Source: Limnomonas spitsbergensis (taxonomy: Eukaryota > Chlorophyta > Chlorophyceae > Chlamydomonadales). From it: a stretch of 64,000 nt of DNA. Positions 23,742-33,625 of the stretch are shown here, piece after piece. Both the position numbers and the translations under genes were made by a program. The notes below the pieces were generated by a model that was not told where the DNA came from, did not search any database, and saw only the letters and a program-made list of their open reading frames with translations. Position 1 is the stretch's first letter. The number at the start of each line of letters is the position of its first letter. The stretch lies in contig JAYJMM010000106.1 in assembly GCA_037349105.1 (NCBI GenBank), positions 558,001 to 622,000 on the forward strand, written 5' to 3'.

Positions 23742-25032
23742 GCAACATGGGGGACCACGACGCCGACCCAGGTCTCGCCTCCGGAACCCAGACAGAGCTG
23801 ACCTTGGTGGGCGATCCTAGCATGCTCCGATTTCAAGTCTGTCATACATGTAGAGGCAGCAGGGCAGCGCGCTGATTGTAAGGCATGCCAGAAGGTGAAG
23901 GAACGTATCAACTAATCACTCCCAAAGCCTCAATGCCCTGATCACGACCAGATACCTAACCGGTCCAGAGCTTAGACCCTTCTTGTTCCTTTGTGGTAAC
24001 ATTACATCTATCCAGCAGCCAATTCTGTTCCAGCTAGGTTATTACGACTGAGTACCCACTTTTTGACCCCTTCATGCAGGGAGCCCCTATCCTTGAGCCA
24101 TCCAGAACCCGAGTGGATACAGCGGCCTGAGATCCTGGTATAGTTCCATCCTAGGGATCGCCTTTACCTAGGGATACGATTAACATCATGAAGGATTGGA
24201 AACCACACGTAGTTCTTACTTCTTAGTTCTATCTTATTACCGGTACCGGCTTGCAGGTCATGACTCAAATCTCTCTCTGAAGACACAACCCAGCCACAGC
24301 TCGCGCACATGATACAGCAGTTCCATCATCCCTTCGCCGACCCACTGGATCTTCTGGATCCGATTTGATCACGAGCGCTGGATTGGATCTTGCCCTGTCC
24401 TTGGAGCTAGCGAGGTCTTCTGTGAGGTGCTAGGGTGAGCTCAGCAGGGCGCACTGACTTCCACGCAGCGGGCAGTGTCAGCAATCAGGATGGCCTTCCA
24501 TGTGAGTCTCAGCTTGAAGATTGTGAATCTATGGAGTCCTCTCTTCTGCCTTGTTTGCCGCGAAGTGGGAGGAAGGTGCCTTTCCTGCATCGTCCCAATG
24601 ACAAAACAGCTCATGAATGGCTGATTGTTTCTCAGCGCTTAAGCTCCACTCATGCTGCAAGCCGGCCTACGGCCGGTAGGGCTCGTTGCAGTAAGCCCTT
24701 CTGCTGGGGCCGTAGGCCAGTCAAGATTTGGTTCCCATGGGTAACGTGATGGCCGCCCCATGTCCCCCCACAGTTAGTATGGCGTACACTTCAATAATCA
24801 CTAGAAAGCTTACAGCTCAAGGTCGGCATCCTCACCAACATATGGCTTTAATGACAGCAGCCAATTCTTGATGACATCCATGCGGTAGCTCGCCTTGCAG
24901 GGAATCAACCGACAGCCTTCAAAACCCCTTCTCACCAAGCTGATCAAGTTCGGCCGCCCCAGTGTTTATTTGAATGCAAAACCATATTTTGATATTGGGG
25001 GGCCTGCCACCACTAGGACGATGGGTAACAAT
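23742..25032. other. No confident gene
   Basis: Lies between divergent genes and so probably carries their promoters. Only a family-A fragment was recognised. No TATA box or motif stood out. Confidence 0.4.
24640..24770. mobile_element. MITE family A fragment
   Basis: AAGCCCTTCTGCTGGGGCCG..GGCCAGTCAAGATTTGGTTCCC..GATGGCCGCCCC corresponds to the family core, without recognisable termini. Confidence 0.45.
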
Positions 25033-25174
25033 CAGTGCTGGGCAAAGTACGGTCCTTACGGTGGCTGAATTACATAGGTGTGTTTCAGTTGAAGGCAAAT
25101 TCAGCTACTTTTACCGGTAAGGGACCGTAATTACCAACACGATTTATGAATTACGGCGCAATTGCACAGCACTG
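25033..25174. mobile_element. MITE family B, 142 bp
   Basis: Termini CAGTGCTGGGCAA and TTGCACAGCACTG are inverted with 12 of 13 matches. Flanks GTAACAAT and GTACCACT agree at 6 of 8. Short element with hAT-style CAGTG ends. Confidence 0.65.
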
Positions 25175-25300
25175 GTACCACTGCTTGGCTGACCTACGGC
25201 TAGTGGTCTAGGCAGCAGGGCTTGCTGCACCAGGGCTTGCTGCACCAGGCCTCCTCCTCTGTAGGCCATAACATATCTGAATGGTAGCTTAAGCGCCCTA
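25175..25300. mobile_element. MITE family A fragment beside family B element
   Basis: CCTACGGCTAGTGGTCTAGG..CAGCAGGGCTTGCTGCACCAGG is family-A core. GGGCTTGCTGCACCA is tandemly doubled. Confidence 0.45.
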
Positions 25301-25394
25301 ATGAAAGAGTGCGCTGCATTACAAATTGTGTATTTTTGACCCATTAACCCAATTATATTTCCTGGTAACCCAACGCTATCTTGCCTGGATCCAG

Positions 25395-28306
25395 CTCACC
25401 GACCTCTTCCCAGACAAGGTCGCTTCACAGCTTCCTCACACCTCCTCAGACGCCGCCGGCATCGCCCCTTCAGCTGCCGCAGCCCGCCTGCCTGCCTTCC
25501 CCCGGGAGTGTGAAAACTGCCTGCTGCTGTATCCTCGAGAGCCTGCCGGGTGAGGTCCCTAGACAAGACTCCTGAACACCGCTCCTCAGATCATCTGCCA
25601 GCTTCATAGCCCCGATCCCTAGCAGGATGTACCATGCAGCCATTCAAAATCTTCGAGGGGCTGGGTGACATACAGCATGCAACCATGCGGCCATATGCGT
25701 GTGGCTAGGACCATAAACCCTTACTCTAAAACCCTCAACCCCCCTAACCCAACCCCTGAAGTGACCCAGGGCTGAAGGGGACACTTTCCCCCTTGGCCTT
25801 CTAGTTCTGTTTTCAGTTGTCCTGTGTGTTGCCCCCTGTCTCTGGCTCTGTCTTCCGTGCTTGTTTATGTGTTCACCCGTTTTCTCTAGCTGCTTGTATT
25901 GTTTTGTGTTCCCATGTTGCGTGTTTTATGTTTTCGTTCTTGTGGCTTGTTCCCCCCCGGTTCGCTCTGCCTGGCCCTTTTGCAAAAGGCTGTGGGTGGT
26001 TGCGTCAACTTTGTAACAACAACACACCATACCGGTATACTCTCTGGTGGTCAAAACCAAAATTCTCTCATAATCCATGAGCCAGAGTGGCGTGTGAAGC
26101 AAGCCAGTCCTGCCCCCTCCTGCTGCCCTCTTCCAGGCTGGGTGTCTCCATGGCGTTGAGCCTGGGCCTCAGCTGTGCAGCCAAGAGCGACAACGATGCC
26201 TCGTCCCTGGTGCTGTGTCTGGGACATGCGCTGGACAATTGCCGCCTCACGCTGGGTAAGAGAGGGATCCCCTGACACCCCCTGTCTGTGTCCCCTGAGG
26301 GGTCCCCTGACACCCCCTGTCTGTGTCCCCTGAGGGGTCCCCTGACCCCCCCTGTCTGTGCCCCCTGAGGGGTCCCCTGACACCCCCAGTCTGTGCCCCC
26401 TGAGGGATCCCCTGACACCCCCTGTCTGTGTCCCCTGAGGAATCCCCTGACACCCCCTGTCTGTGTCCCCTGAGGGGTCCCCTGACACCCCCTGTCTGTG
26501 TCCCCTGAGGGGTCCCCTGACACCCCCTGTCCGTGCCCCCTGAGGGATCCCCTGACACCCCCTGTCTGTGTCCCCTGAGGGATCCCCTGACCCCCCCTGT
26601 CTGTGCCCCCTGAGGGGTCCCCTGACACCCCCTGTCTGTGTCCCCTGAGGGGTCCCCTGACCCCCCCTGTCTGTGCCCCCTGAGGGGTCCCCTGACACCC
26701 CCTGTCTGTGTCCCCTGAGGGGTCCCCTGACACCCCCTGTCTGTGTCCCCTGAGGGGTCCCCTGACCCCCCCTGTCTGTGCCCCCTGAGGGGTCCCCTGA
26801 CACCCCCAGTCTGTGCCCCCTGAGGGATCCCCTGACACCCCCTGTCTGTGTCCCCTGAGGAATCCCCTGACACCCCCTGTCTGTGTCCCCTGAGGGGTCC
26901 CCTGACACCCCCTGTCTGTGTCCCCTGAGGGGTCCCCTGACACCCCCTGTCCGTGCCCCCTGAGGGATCCCCTGACACCCCCTGTCTGTGTCCCCTGAGG
27001 GATCCCCTGACCCCCCCTGTCTGTGCCCCCTGAGGGGTCCCCTGACACCCCCTGTCTGTGTCCCCTGAGGGGTCCCCTGACCCCCCCTGTCTGTGCCCCC
27101 TGAGGGGTCCCCTGACACCCCCTGTCTGTGCCCCCTGAGGGATCCCCTGACACCCCCTGTCTGTGTCCCCTGAGGAATCCCCTGACACCCCCTGTCTGTG
27201 TCCCCTGAGGGGTCCCCTGACACCCCCTGTCTGTGCCCCCTGAGGGGTCCCCTGACACCCCCTGTCTGTGCCCCCTGAGGGATCCCCTGACACCCCCAGT
27301 CTGTGTCCCCTGAGGGGTCCCCTGACACCCCCTGTCTGTGTCCCCTGAGGGGTCCCCTGACACTCCCTGTCTGTGCCCCCTGAGGGATCCCCTGACCCCC
27401 CCTGTCTGTGCCCCCTGAGGGGTCCCCTGACACCCCCTGTCTGTGCCCCCTGAGGGGTCCCCTGACACCCCCTGTCTGTGCCCCCTGAGGGTTCCCCTGA
27501 CACCCCCTGTCTGTGCCCCCTGAGGGGTCCCCTGACACCCCCAGTCTGTGCCCCCTGAGGGATCCCCTGACACCCCCTGTCTGTGTCCCCTGAGGAATCC
27601 CCTGACACCCCCTGTCTGTGTCCCCTGAGGGGTCCCCTGACACCCCCTGTCTGTGTCCCCTGAGGGGTCCCCTGACACCCCCTGTCTGTGCCCCCTGAGG
27701 GATCCCCTGACACCCCCTGTCTGTGTCCCCTGAGGGGTCCCCTGACCCCCCCTGTCTGTGCCCCCTGAGGGGTCCCCTGACACCCCCAGTCTGTGCCCCC
27801 TGAGGGGTCCCCTGACACCCCCTGTCTGTGTCCCCTGAGGAATCCCCTGACACCCCCTGTCTGTGTCCCCTGAGGGGTCCCCTGACACCCCCTGTCTGTG
27901 TCCCCTGAGGGGTCCCCTGACACTCCCTGTCTGTGCCCCCTGAGGGATCCCCTGACACCCCCTGTCTGTGTCCCCTGAGGGGTCCCCTGACACCCCCTGT
28001 CTGTGCCCCCTGAGGGTTCCCCTGACACTCCCTGTCTGTGTCCCCTGAGGGGTCCCCTGACACCCCCTGTCTGTGCCCCCTGAGGGTTCCCCTGACACCC
28101 CCTGTCTGTGCCCCCCGAGGATCTCTGAACAGCGGCCACCTAGTGTATGCCTGACCACCTTCTTAATGCCGCCAGACGGCCACGACTGGGCTGATGGGGG
28201 ACCAAACCTTGCCCACCGCCTCACGCTGGGTGAGAGGGGGTCCCCTGACACCCCCTGTCCGTCCCTAGGACTGGCTCTGAACAGCGGCCACCTAGTGTAT
28301 GCCTGA
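25395..28306 (+). CDS. Unidentified gene with duplicated terminal exons around a 35-bp satellite
   Basis: Exon 25395-25549 (LTDLFPDKVASQLPHTSSDA.., phase 2 end) joins exon 26137-26255 (LGVSMALSLGLSCAAKSDND.., ending CRLTLG, phase 1 end). The phases match. The next intron is the 35-bp array. It ends at either of two near-identical short terminal exons, 28120-28154 (SLNSGHLVYA stop) or 28269-28306 (LALNSGHLVYA stop), both in the right phase. Between them is a phase-compatible exon 28176-28229 (DGHDWADGGPNLAHRLTLG) whose 3' end copies the end of exon 26137-26255. No family recognised. It could be the upstream part of the gene at 29.5-32.6 kb if the stops are spliced out. Confidence 0.5.
25905..26023 (+). 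repeat. Dispersed repeat D
   Basis: Nearly the same sequence as 815-945, including GTTGCGTCAACTTTGTAACA ACAACAC. It sits in the intron before the exon at 26137. Confidence 0.7.
26262..28117. repeat. 35-bp satellite, ~53 units
   Basis: Unit GGGGTCCCCTGACACCCCCT GTCTGTGTCCCCTGA, with recurrent variants (GGATCC/GGAATCC/GGTTCC; GTGCCCCC; CCCAGTCTG). It starts six bases after the donor GTAAGA at 26256 and ends at the terminal exon copy at 28120. Three overlapping minus-strand frames of 630-798 codons are open only because no unit carries a stop in any frame; they are not genes. Confidence 0.96.
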
Positions 28307-28380
28307 CCACCTTGTAAAAGCCACCAGGCATCCACCACTGGGCTGATGGGGGACCAAACCTTGCCCACCGCGTCACATGT
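28120..28380 (+). repeat. ~149-bp tandem duplication of two short exons
   Basis: AACAGCGGCCACCTAGTGTA TGCCTGACCACCTT..GGGCTGATGGGGGACCAAAC CTTGCCCACCGC occurs twice, starting at 28128 and 28280. Confidence 0.93.
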
Positions 28381-28509
28381 GTTCCTCATGTTACAATGTT
28401 GGCATGATGTCAGGTGCGCATGTGAAGAGGGGATGGCGTAAATGCCAGTGAGCACAAATGACATTTTGCTGCTTCATCCTGCCGATGAGCCAGAGCAGCA
28501 GACACAGAA

Positions 28510-28672
28510 CAATTAGAAGACACAGCATGCTCTCTCAATTAGAGGACGTTTGCTCTCTCAATAAGAAGACGTATGCTTTTTGAATTAGAAGACTGCTGCT
28601 CTCTTAATTAGAAGACGTATGCTTTTTCAATTAGAAGACTGCTGCTCTCTCTACAATGAGAAGACACAGCAT
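28510..28672 (+). repeat. AATTAGAAGAC repeats
   Basis: Five to six irregular units of CAATTAGAAGACGTATGCTT or AGAAGACTGCTGCTCTCT. Confidence 0.8.
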
Positions 28673-28723
28673 GCTCTCTCTGTACGTGCCTGTGCTTTCA
28701 TGACCATGATGCAGCGCTTGCGT

Positions 28724-28946
28724 CAGCTTTTTAGTGGTTACCGGACCACTAAAAGGGTGGCCGCAGCACAGTTACATGGGCCGCGCTGCGGCCACCCCTG
28801 AGATGATTGACTCCAAATCAGGACCGGCCTCCGGCAGCCGGAGGCCTGAGCAGCAGGGCTGGCTGAGCCATGGGCTGGTGGCCGTAGGCCACAGTATTGC
28901 TGAAATCTAGCTGAAAGTGATTCGGTAACCACTGCAAGAAACACTG
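28724..28946 (+). mobile_element. MITE family A copy
   Basis: CAGCTTTTTAGTGGTTACCG at the left and CGGTAACCACTGCAAGAAAC at the right are inverted. It shares the GACCGGCCTCCGG..AGCAGGGCTGGCTGAGCC core with the 20401 copy. Flanks GCTTGCGT and GTCTGCGT match at 6 of 8. Confidence 0.72.
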
Positions 28947-29265
28947 GTCTGCGTGCTTTAATGTGCAGGCATCAGCTGATGATGCATTATGGCATAATCT
29001 GACACAAGCCTGTGTTTCACGTTTATTGTGCAGGGCCTGCATCCTCTAATGTGCAGACATCAGCTGAGGTTGCATCACCGATGGACAGGGTGCAGATCAG
29101 GTAACAATTGCAGCAGCTGGCTTCCGAGCTCGCTGCTGGGGCCTCCTATTGGACGAGACGGACCTCCACGAATCCACTTTGTTTGTATCACCTTGCAGGG
29201 TCCTCCCTGGCAGCTGGCCAGTGATGCGCTGCCTGCCTGGTCGGTCTGAATGTGTTGCCGGTATA

Positions 29266-29308
29266 TGTACTGCATGTACTGCATGTATTGCATGTACTGC
29301 ATGTACTA
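29266..29308 (+). repeat. TGTACTGCA tandem
   Basis: Nine-base unit, five copies, one with TGTATTGCA. Confidence 0.85.
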
Positions 29309-29536
29309 CCGTTCATGGCTGCCGGGCGTTGCTGGACTGGCTGACACAGTTTGCTGGATCACTCTTGTATACTGCCGACATAGTGTCATAAAGCACTGCC
29401 ATATGCACTGCCATCAGTGTCTCACAGATACTTGAATAGTTAGCACTTAGCACTGCTAAGTTGAAGCACCATAAATATTGCCCACGTGTACTACCCATAT
29501 GTATGACCAATGCGTACTGCCATAGGTACCTATCAG

Positions 29537-32500
29537 GGGCTGCTGAGCTGGCAAAGTACGCTGCCTGCCTCCACCTCATGCCGACTCCAATCGCTGCTGT
29601 CATTGTCTTGGGGATCGAGGGCTTTCTGGACATGTCTGTAGGGACAAGGTGAGTGAGGGACAAGGTGAGGGGGGGGGGGGGCGCCCTCAGCTCACACACC
29701 GGTGTGCATTATGGCCCTCCCTCTCGGGATGTGTTTCATCTCATTGCGTGTCAAAAGCTGCATGACCTCTTTTCGCTTACGTATGACAACTTCAGGATTT
29801 GGGACCTGACGCAATTGAGAATGGCGTTAGTTCCCCTGCCCTACGCACACCCCTGCCTCTCCGATTGGAAGTCAGATCTCTTAAGCGAGTCAGATCTCTT
29901 AAGCGATGCCCTGGACACACTTCGAAACCTGCAACACCACAATCTCGCATTCCCTCAGGACGGATGGACATCATCGTGTGCGGGAAGCCCGGCTTGTCCA
30001 GCTCCTGGCCTTGCTGACGGAGGGCATGGCGGCGCTCAGGTGCAGGCATGCCGGCAAATTTGACACGCATCCAGGGCGCCCACAATCCTGATGAGCGCCT
30101 ACAACCCGTTTTTATGTACAAGGCGAAGGGTCTTATGTCTGTGGCTCCCTGGCTCCCCGGCTCCCCGGCTCGTCTTTTACGTATAAGGGGATTAGGCTAG
30201 TGGTGGCATGGTCTCCCTAGTGGCAGCTGGCTAGCAGCACAATGCCTTCACTGGGCAGGCCATCAGGCAGCACTGCTTGCCTAGGGCGTCTATCGGCCGT
30301 CCAGCGCTGCTTGCAATGATTTATGGGACTCAAGGAGTGATGGCTAGCAAGCTAGCAGACAAATGACTTTGCCTGACAAGCCATAAAGCAACACGCCTTC
30401 CGCAGGGCATCAAGCGGCCGACCGACATTGCTCGTCGTCACGGAAGAGGCCTTTGGGGGCGGAAGCGGGGATAGAGGCACGGCCCCTCCGCTGTACATCC
30501 TGCAGAGGTGGCTTCCACTGTGCATCGCCCTCAAGCAGGAAGGTGAATATAGGGTAGGGCAGGGTAGGGTAGGGTAGGGTAAGGTAGGGTAGGGTAGGGT
30601 AGGGTAGGGTAGGGTAGGGAAGGGTAGGGAAGGGAAGGGTAGGGAAGGGTGGGGAAGGGCAGGGTAGGGAAGGGTAGGGAAGGGTGGGGCAGGGTAGGGA
30701 AGGGTAGGGTAGGGCAGGGTGGGACAGGGCAGGGCAGGGCAGGGCAGGGCAGGGCAGGGCAGGGCAGGGCAGGGCAGGGCAGGGCAGGGCAGGGCAGGGC
30801 AGGGCAGGGCAGGGCAGGGCGGGGCAGGGCGGGGCAGGGCGGGGCAGGGCGGGGCAGGGCGGGGCAGGGCGGGGCAGGGCGGGGCAGGGCGGGGCAGGGC
30901 GGGGCAGGGCGGGGCAGGGCGGGGCAGGGCGGGGCAGGGCGGGGCAGGGCGGGGCAGGGCGGGGCAGGGCGGGGCAGGGCGGGGCAGGGCGGGGCAGGGC
31001 GGGGCAGGGCGGGGCAGGGCGGGGCAGGAGAGGGCAGGAGAGGGGAAGGGAGGGGAGGGGAGGGGAGGGGAGGGGAGGGGAGGGGAGGGGAGGGGAGGGG
31101 AGGGAAGGGAAGGGAAGGGAAGGGAAGGGAAGGGAAGGGAAGGGAAGGGAAGGGAAGGGAAGGGAAGGGAAGGGAAGGGAAGGGAAGGGAAGGGAAGGGA
31201 AGGGAAGGGAAGGGAAGGGAAGGGAAGGGAAGGGAAGGGAAGGGAAGGGAAGGGAAGGGAAGGGAAGGGAAGGGAAGGGAAGGGAAGGGAAGGGAAGGGA
31301 AGGGAAGGGAAGGGAAGGGAAGGGAAGGGAAGGGAAGGGAAGGGAAGGGAAGGGAAGGGAAGGGAAGGGAAGGGAAGGGAAGGGAAGGGAAGGGAAGGGA
31401 AGGGAAGGGAAGGGAAGGGAAGGGAAGGGAAGGGAAGGGAAGGGAAGGGAAGGGAAGGGAAGGGAAGGGAAGGGAAGGGAAGGGAAGGGAAGGGAAGGGA
31501 AGGGAAGGGAAGGGAAGGGAAGGGAAGGGAAGGGAAGGGAAGGGAAGGGAAGGGAAGGGAAGGGAAGGGAAGGGAAGGGAAGGGAAGGGAAGGGAAGGGA
31601 AGGGAACGGAAGGGAAGGGAAGGGAAGGGAAGGGCTGCTTGGGGACAGGCCATGTCCTGGCTATCCTGGCACAGCCTCTCAGGGGGGTTCCTGATGGGGG
31701 GCTCGCGGCGCGGGGACTGATGTGTGAAACTTTGCATCTCCTCGATGAACTACAATCGCCTGCCCCTGATGGGGGGCACCGGTCCCCAGGTCGCACCTGA
31801 TGCCCAGAGGTTCTTTTGCCGGCTACGAGTCCACTGTTGGCACACCGCCCCACGGCCGCCAAAGGCCCAATTGGTTTCAACCTTGAACTGTAGCATACAT
31901 ATGCGGTAGCGGATCCGAGAGGGGAGGGGCAGAAATGACATCTGAAAGCCCCATCCTAGAATACATATGAATCCACTATTTGGCTGCCCCCCCTCTGGCC
32001 CCCCCCCCTGCCTCCGAGACTCTGTAAAATCTTAATTTCTCAGTCAAAGTCGAGCCATGCCACGATAAACTGCTGGCACCTGTCGGCGACCGTGGACACA
32101 TTGACCATCTGATATGAGGCCGTTGCAGCAGCTTGCTGGATGACATCGGCCCTGATGAGTTGTTTTGGTCCCCAAAGTAGTTTGCGGATCACCAGTGCAG
32201 GTCTCATGCACCTCTTGCAACCCAAGGGGCCTGACCGCATGTTGACAAGTTTTTTCAAAATATCCTTCAATAAAGATATACCGGTATAGGTAATGCTGGA
32301 TATCTGCCTCAGTGGCCTCCAGTGCCCACCGCATTCCCGTCTTACCCCTGCCTCCCTCATCCCCGCCTTATCCCTGCCTCCTACCTCCTACTTGCTCTGC
32401 TGTCCAACAGGTCCATCCGCCGTCTCCTTGTGCGTTCAGCTCGGGAAGCAGGTGGCTGCTTTGATGCCTCAGGAGCTGCGGGACCTGAGGGTTGCGTGCA

Positions 32501-32595
32501 CCGTGGGCCAAGATGGGTGTGGGCGGATCCAGCAGATCTACAGATCAACGGATCTACAGATCAACACCCCCCATCCGGGAGCCTCCGCCCCCTGA
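29537..32595 (+). CDS. Unidentified multi-exon gene
   Basis: Exons: 29537-29648 (AELAKYAACLHLMPTPIAAV.., ending FLDMSVGTR); 29959-30039 (TDGHHRVREARLVQLLALLT..); 30506-30542 (RWLPLCIALKQEG); 31649-31789 (HVLAILAQPLRGVPDGGLAA..); 32411-32595 (PSAVSLCVQLGKQVAALMPQ.., TGA). Exons 1-2 and exons 3-4-5 are phase-consistent. Exons 2 and 3 are not, so an exon is missing or wrong. The third intron (30543-31648) is nearly all G-rich pentamer satellite. The last exon ends with a short direct repeat of CTACAGATCAACG-like bases. The helical, Leu-rich exons could be a HEAT/ARM-like solenoid; that is only a guess. The gene converges on the ZIP transporter gene about 1 kb away. Confidence 0.5.
30549..31635 (+). 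repeat. G-rich pentamer array with four graded zones
   Basis: Zones in order: GGGTA (30549-30720), GGGCA (30726-30815), GGGGCAGGGC decamer (30816-31025), AGGGG (31030-31100), then about 105 copies of GGGAA to 31635 with one GGGAAC variant. The array fills the intron 30543-31648. Long Gly/Arg and Pro/Ser frames on both strands are artefacts. Confidence 0.97.
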
Positions 32596-32935
32596 CACTC
32601 CCCGCTGAAAGCTGCGAGGTCGCGACAGCAGTAACAGTTGCAGCATCAGCAGCTTGGACCCTGGCGCAGTACTGTCCATACTGGCTCTGGGTGCGGACAA
32701 CCATGCTAATCAAAGAAAGGAAATTAATTCGCCTGTTCGATTGTTTTTAACCGTTCTGCTAGCAGAAGATTGATTCCTTTGCCTGCAGACTCCCAGGATC
32801 CAGGCAGGGTATTTGGACTTCATTTCTTTGCTTTCACCTTAAGACCAGTAGGTGCACTGAATATCGGTGAAGAAGCCATGGTGGCCTTCACATAGGATTG
32901 TGGCCTTCACGTAGGATTGCTTTCGCCAGGCCCAG

Positions 32936-33000
32936 CAGTATGACGTTACACCTCTAGGCCCTGCTGAAATGAAGCTCAGCCACGTCGGCAAAGAAAAAGT
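32936..33000 (-). mobile_element. LINE 3' tail fragment
   Basis: TATGACGTTACACCTCTAGG..CTGAAATGAAGCTCAGCCACG is a diverged reverse-complement copy of the tail. It lies between the two convergent genes. Confidence 0.55.
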
Positions 33001-33625
33001 CAGCTAAGAAAGTCAAGGGAGAAGGCACAAGAGGAAAGAAAGGATAGCCAAGCCCAACAGTGTGACGGTCTCATGTAATGGACTGTGAGGCTCATCCACC
33101 CTGACTGGCTTCCCAAGCTGACCATCAGTGTTTTTATAAAGGTGATTCTCGATTTCTAAGACAGCACAATGCCGCCCTCGTGCCTGTTTTACATGCGGGG
33201 TCACGCAAGCAATCAGTCTCTGCTTTGCCAGCCATTGTCGTGCACACTGGTCATGGCCTGATTCCATACAAGTTTTGACCAAAGCCTGGCCAGTAACAAG
33301 TTTCAGCGTCATCATGTTCCAGAGGCCCCAATTAAACAGGGAGCCGAAAGCAGGAGGACGGGTGGACTGACACATACAATCTCGACAGAGGTTGATTCTT
33401 GATCAATTCATTACACAGCATGTAGTCTTACTATTGCGTCCTACCCTCCAAGAAGCAAAATATATCATGGCTGCGCCATGTCCACTACCCATTCCTCTGA
33501 AATTGCCTGGAATGTACCCAACAACAAATTAACGCAGTGCATCCCTTATGTGTAATGCCATCCACTCATCCACCAGCTGTCGTCCGGACTGCTGCTGCCA
33601 CCGCCATCCGCCATAAGCAGGAAAT

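Noticed and set aside
25717..25760. Telomeric repeats (CCCTAAACCC-like)
   Set aside because: Only a few irregular CCCTAACCC-like words, no regular array, in the middle of a gene-bearing region.
26051..28464. Three overlapping 630-798-codon minus-strand frames
   Set aside because: They lie over the 35-bp satellite. Gly/Arg/Gln-rich repeats in all three frames at once cannot all be genes, and the real exons are on the other strand.
30549..30720. Telomere-type GGGTA array marking a chromosome end
   Set aside because: It grades into GGGCA and GGGAA units and lies between two phase-matched exons.
30352..31880. Pro/Ser/Leu- and Gly/Arg/Lys-rich frames of 330-460 codons
   Set aside because: Direct translation of the GGGAA/GGGCA pentamers. 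Only the ends overlap plausible exons.
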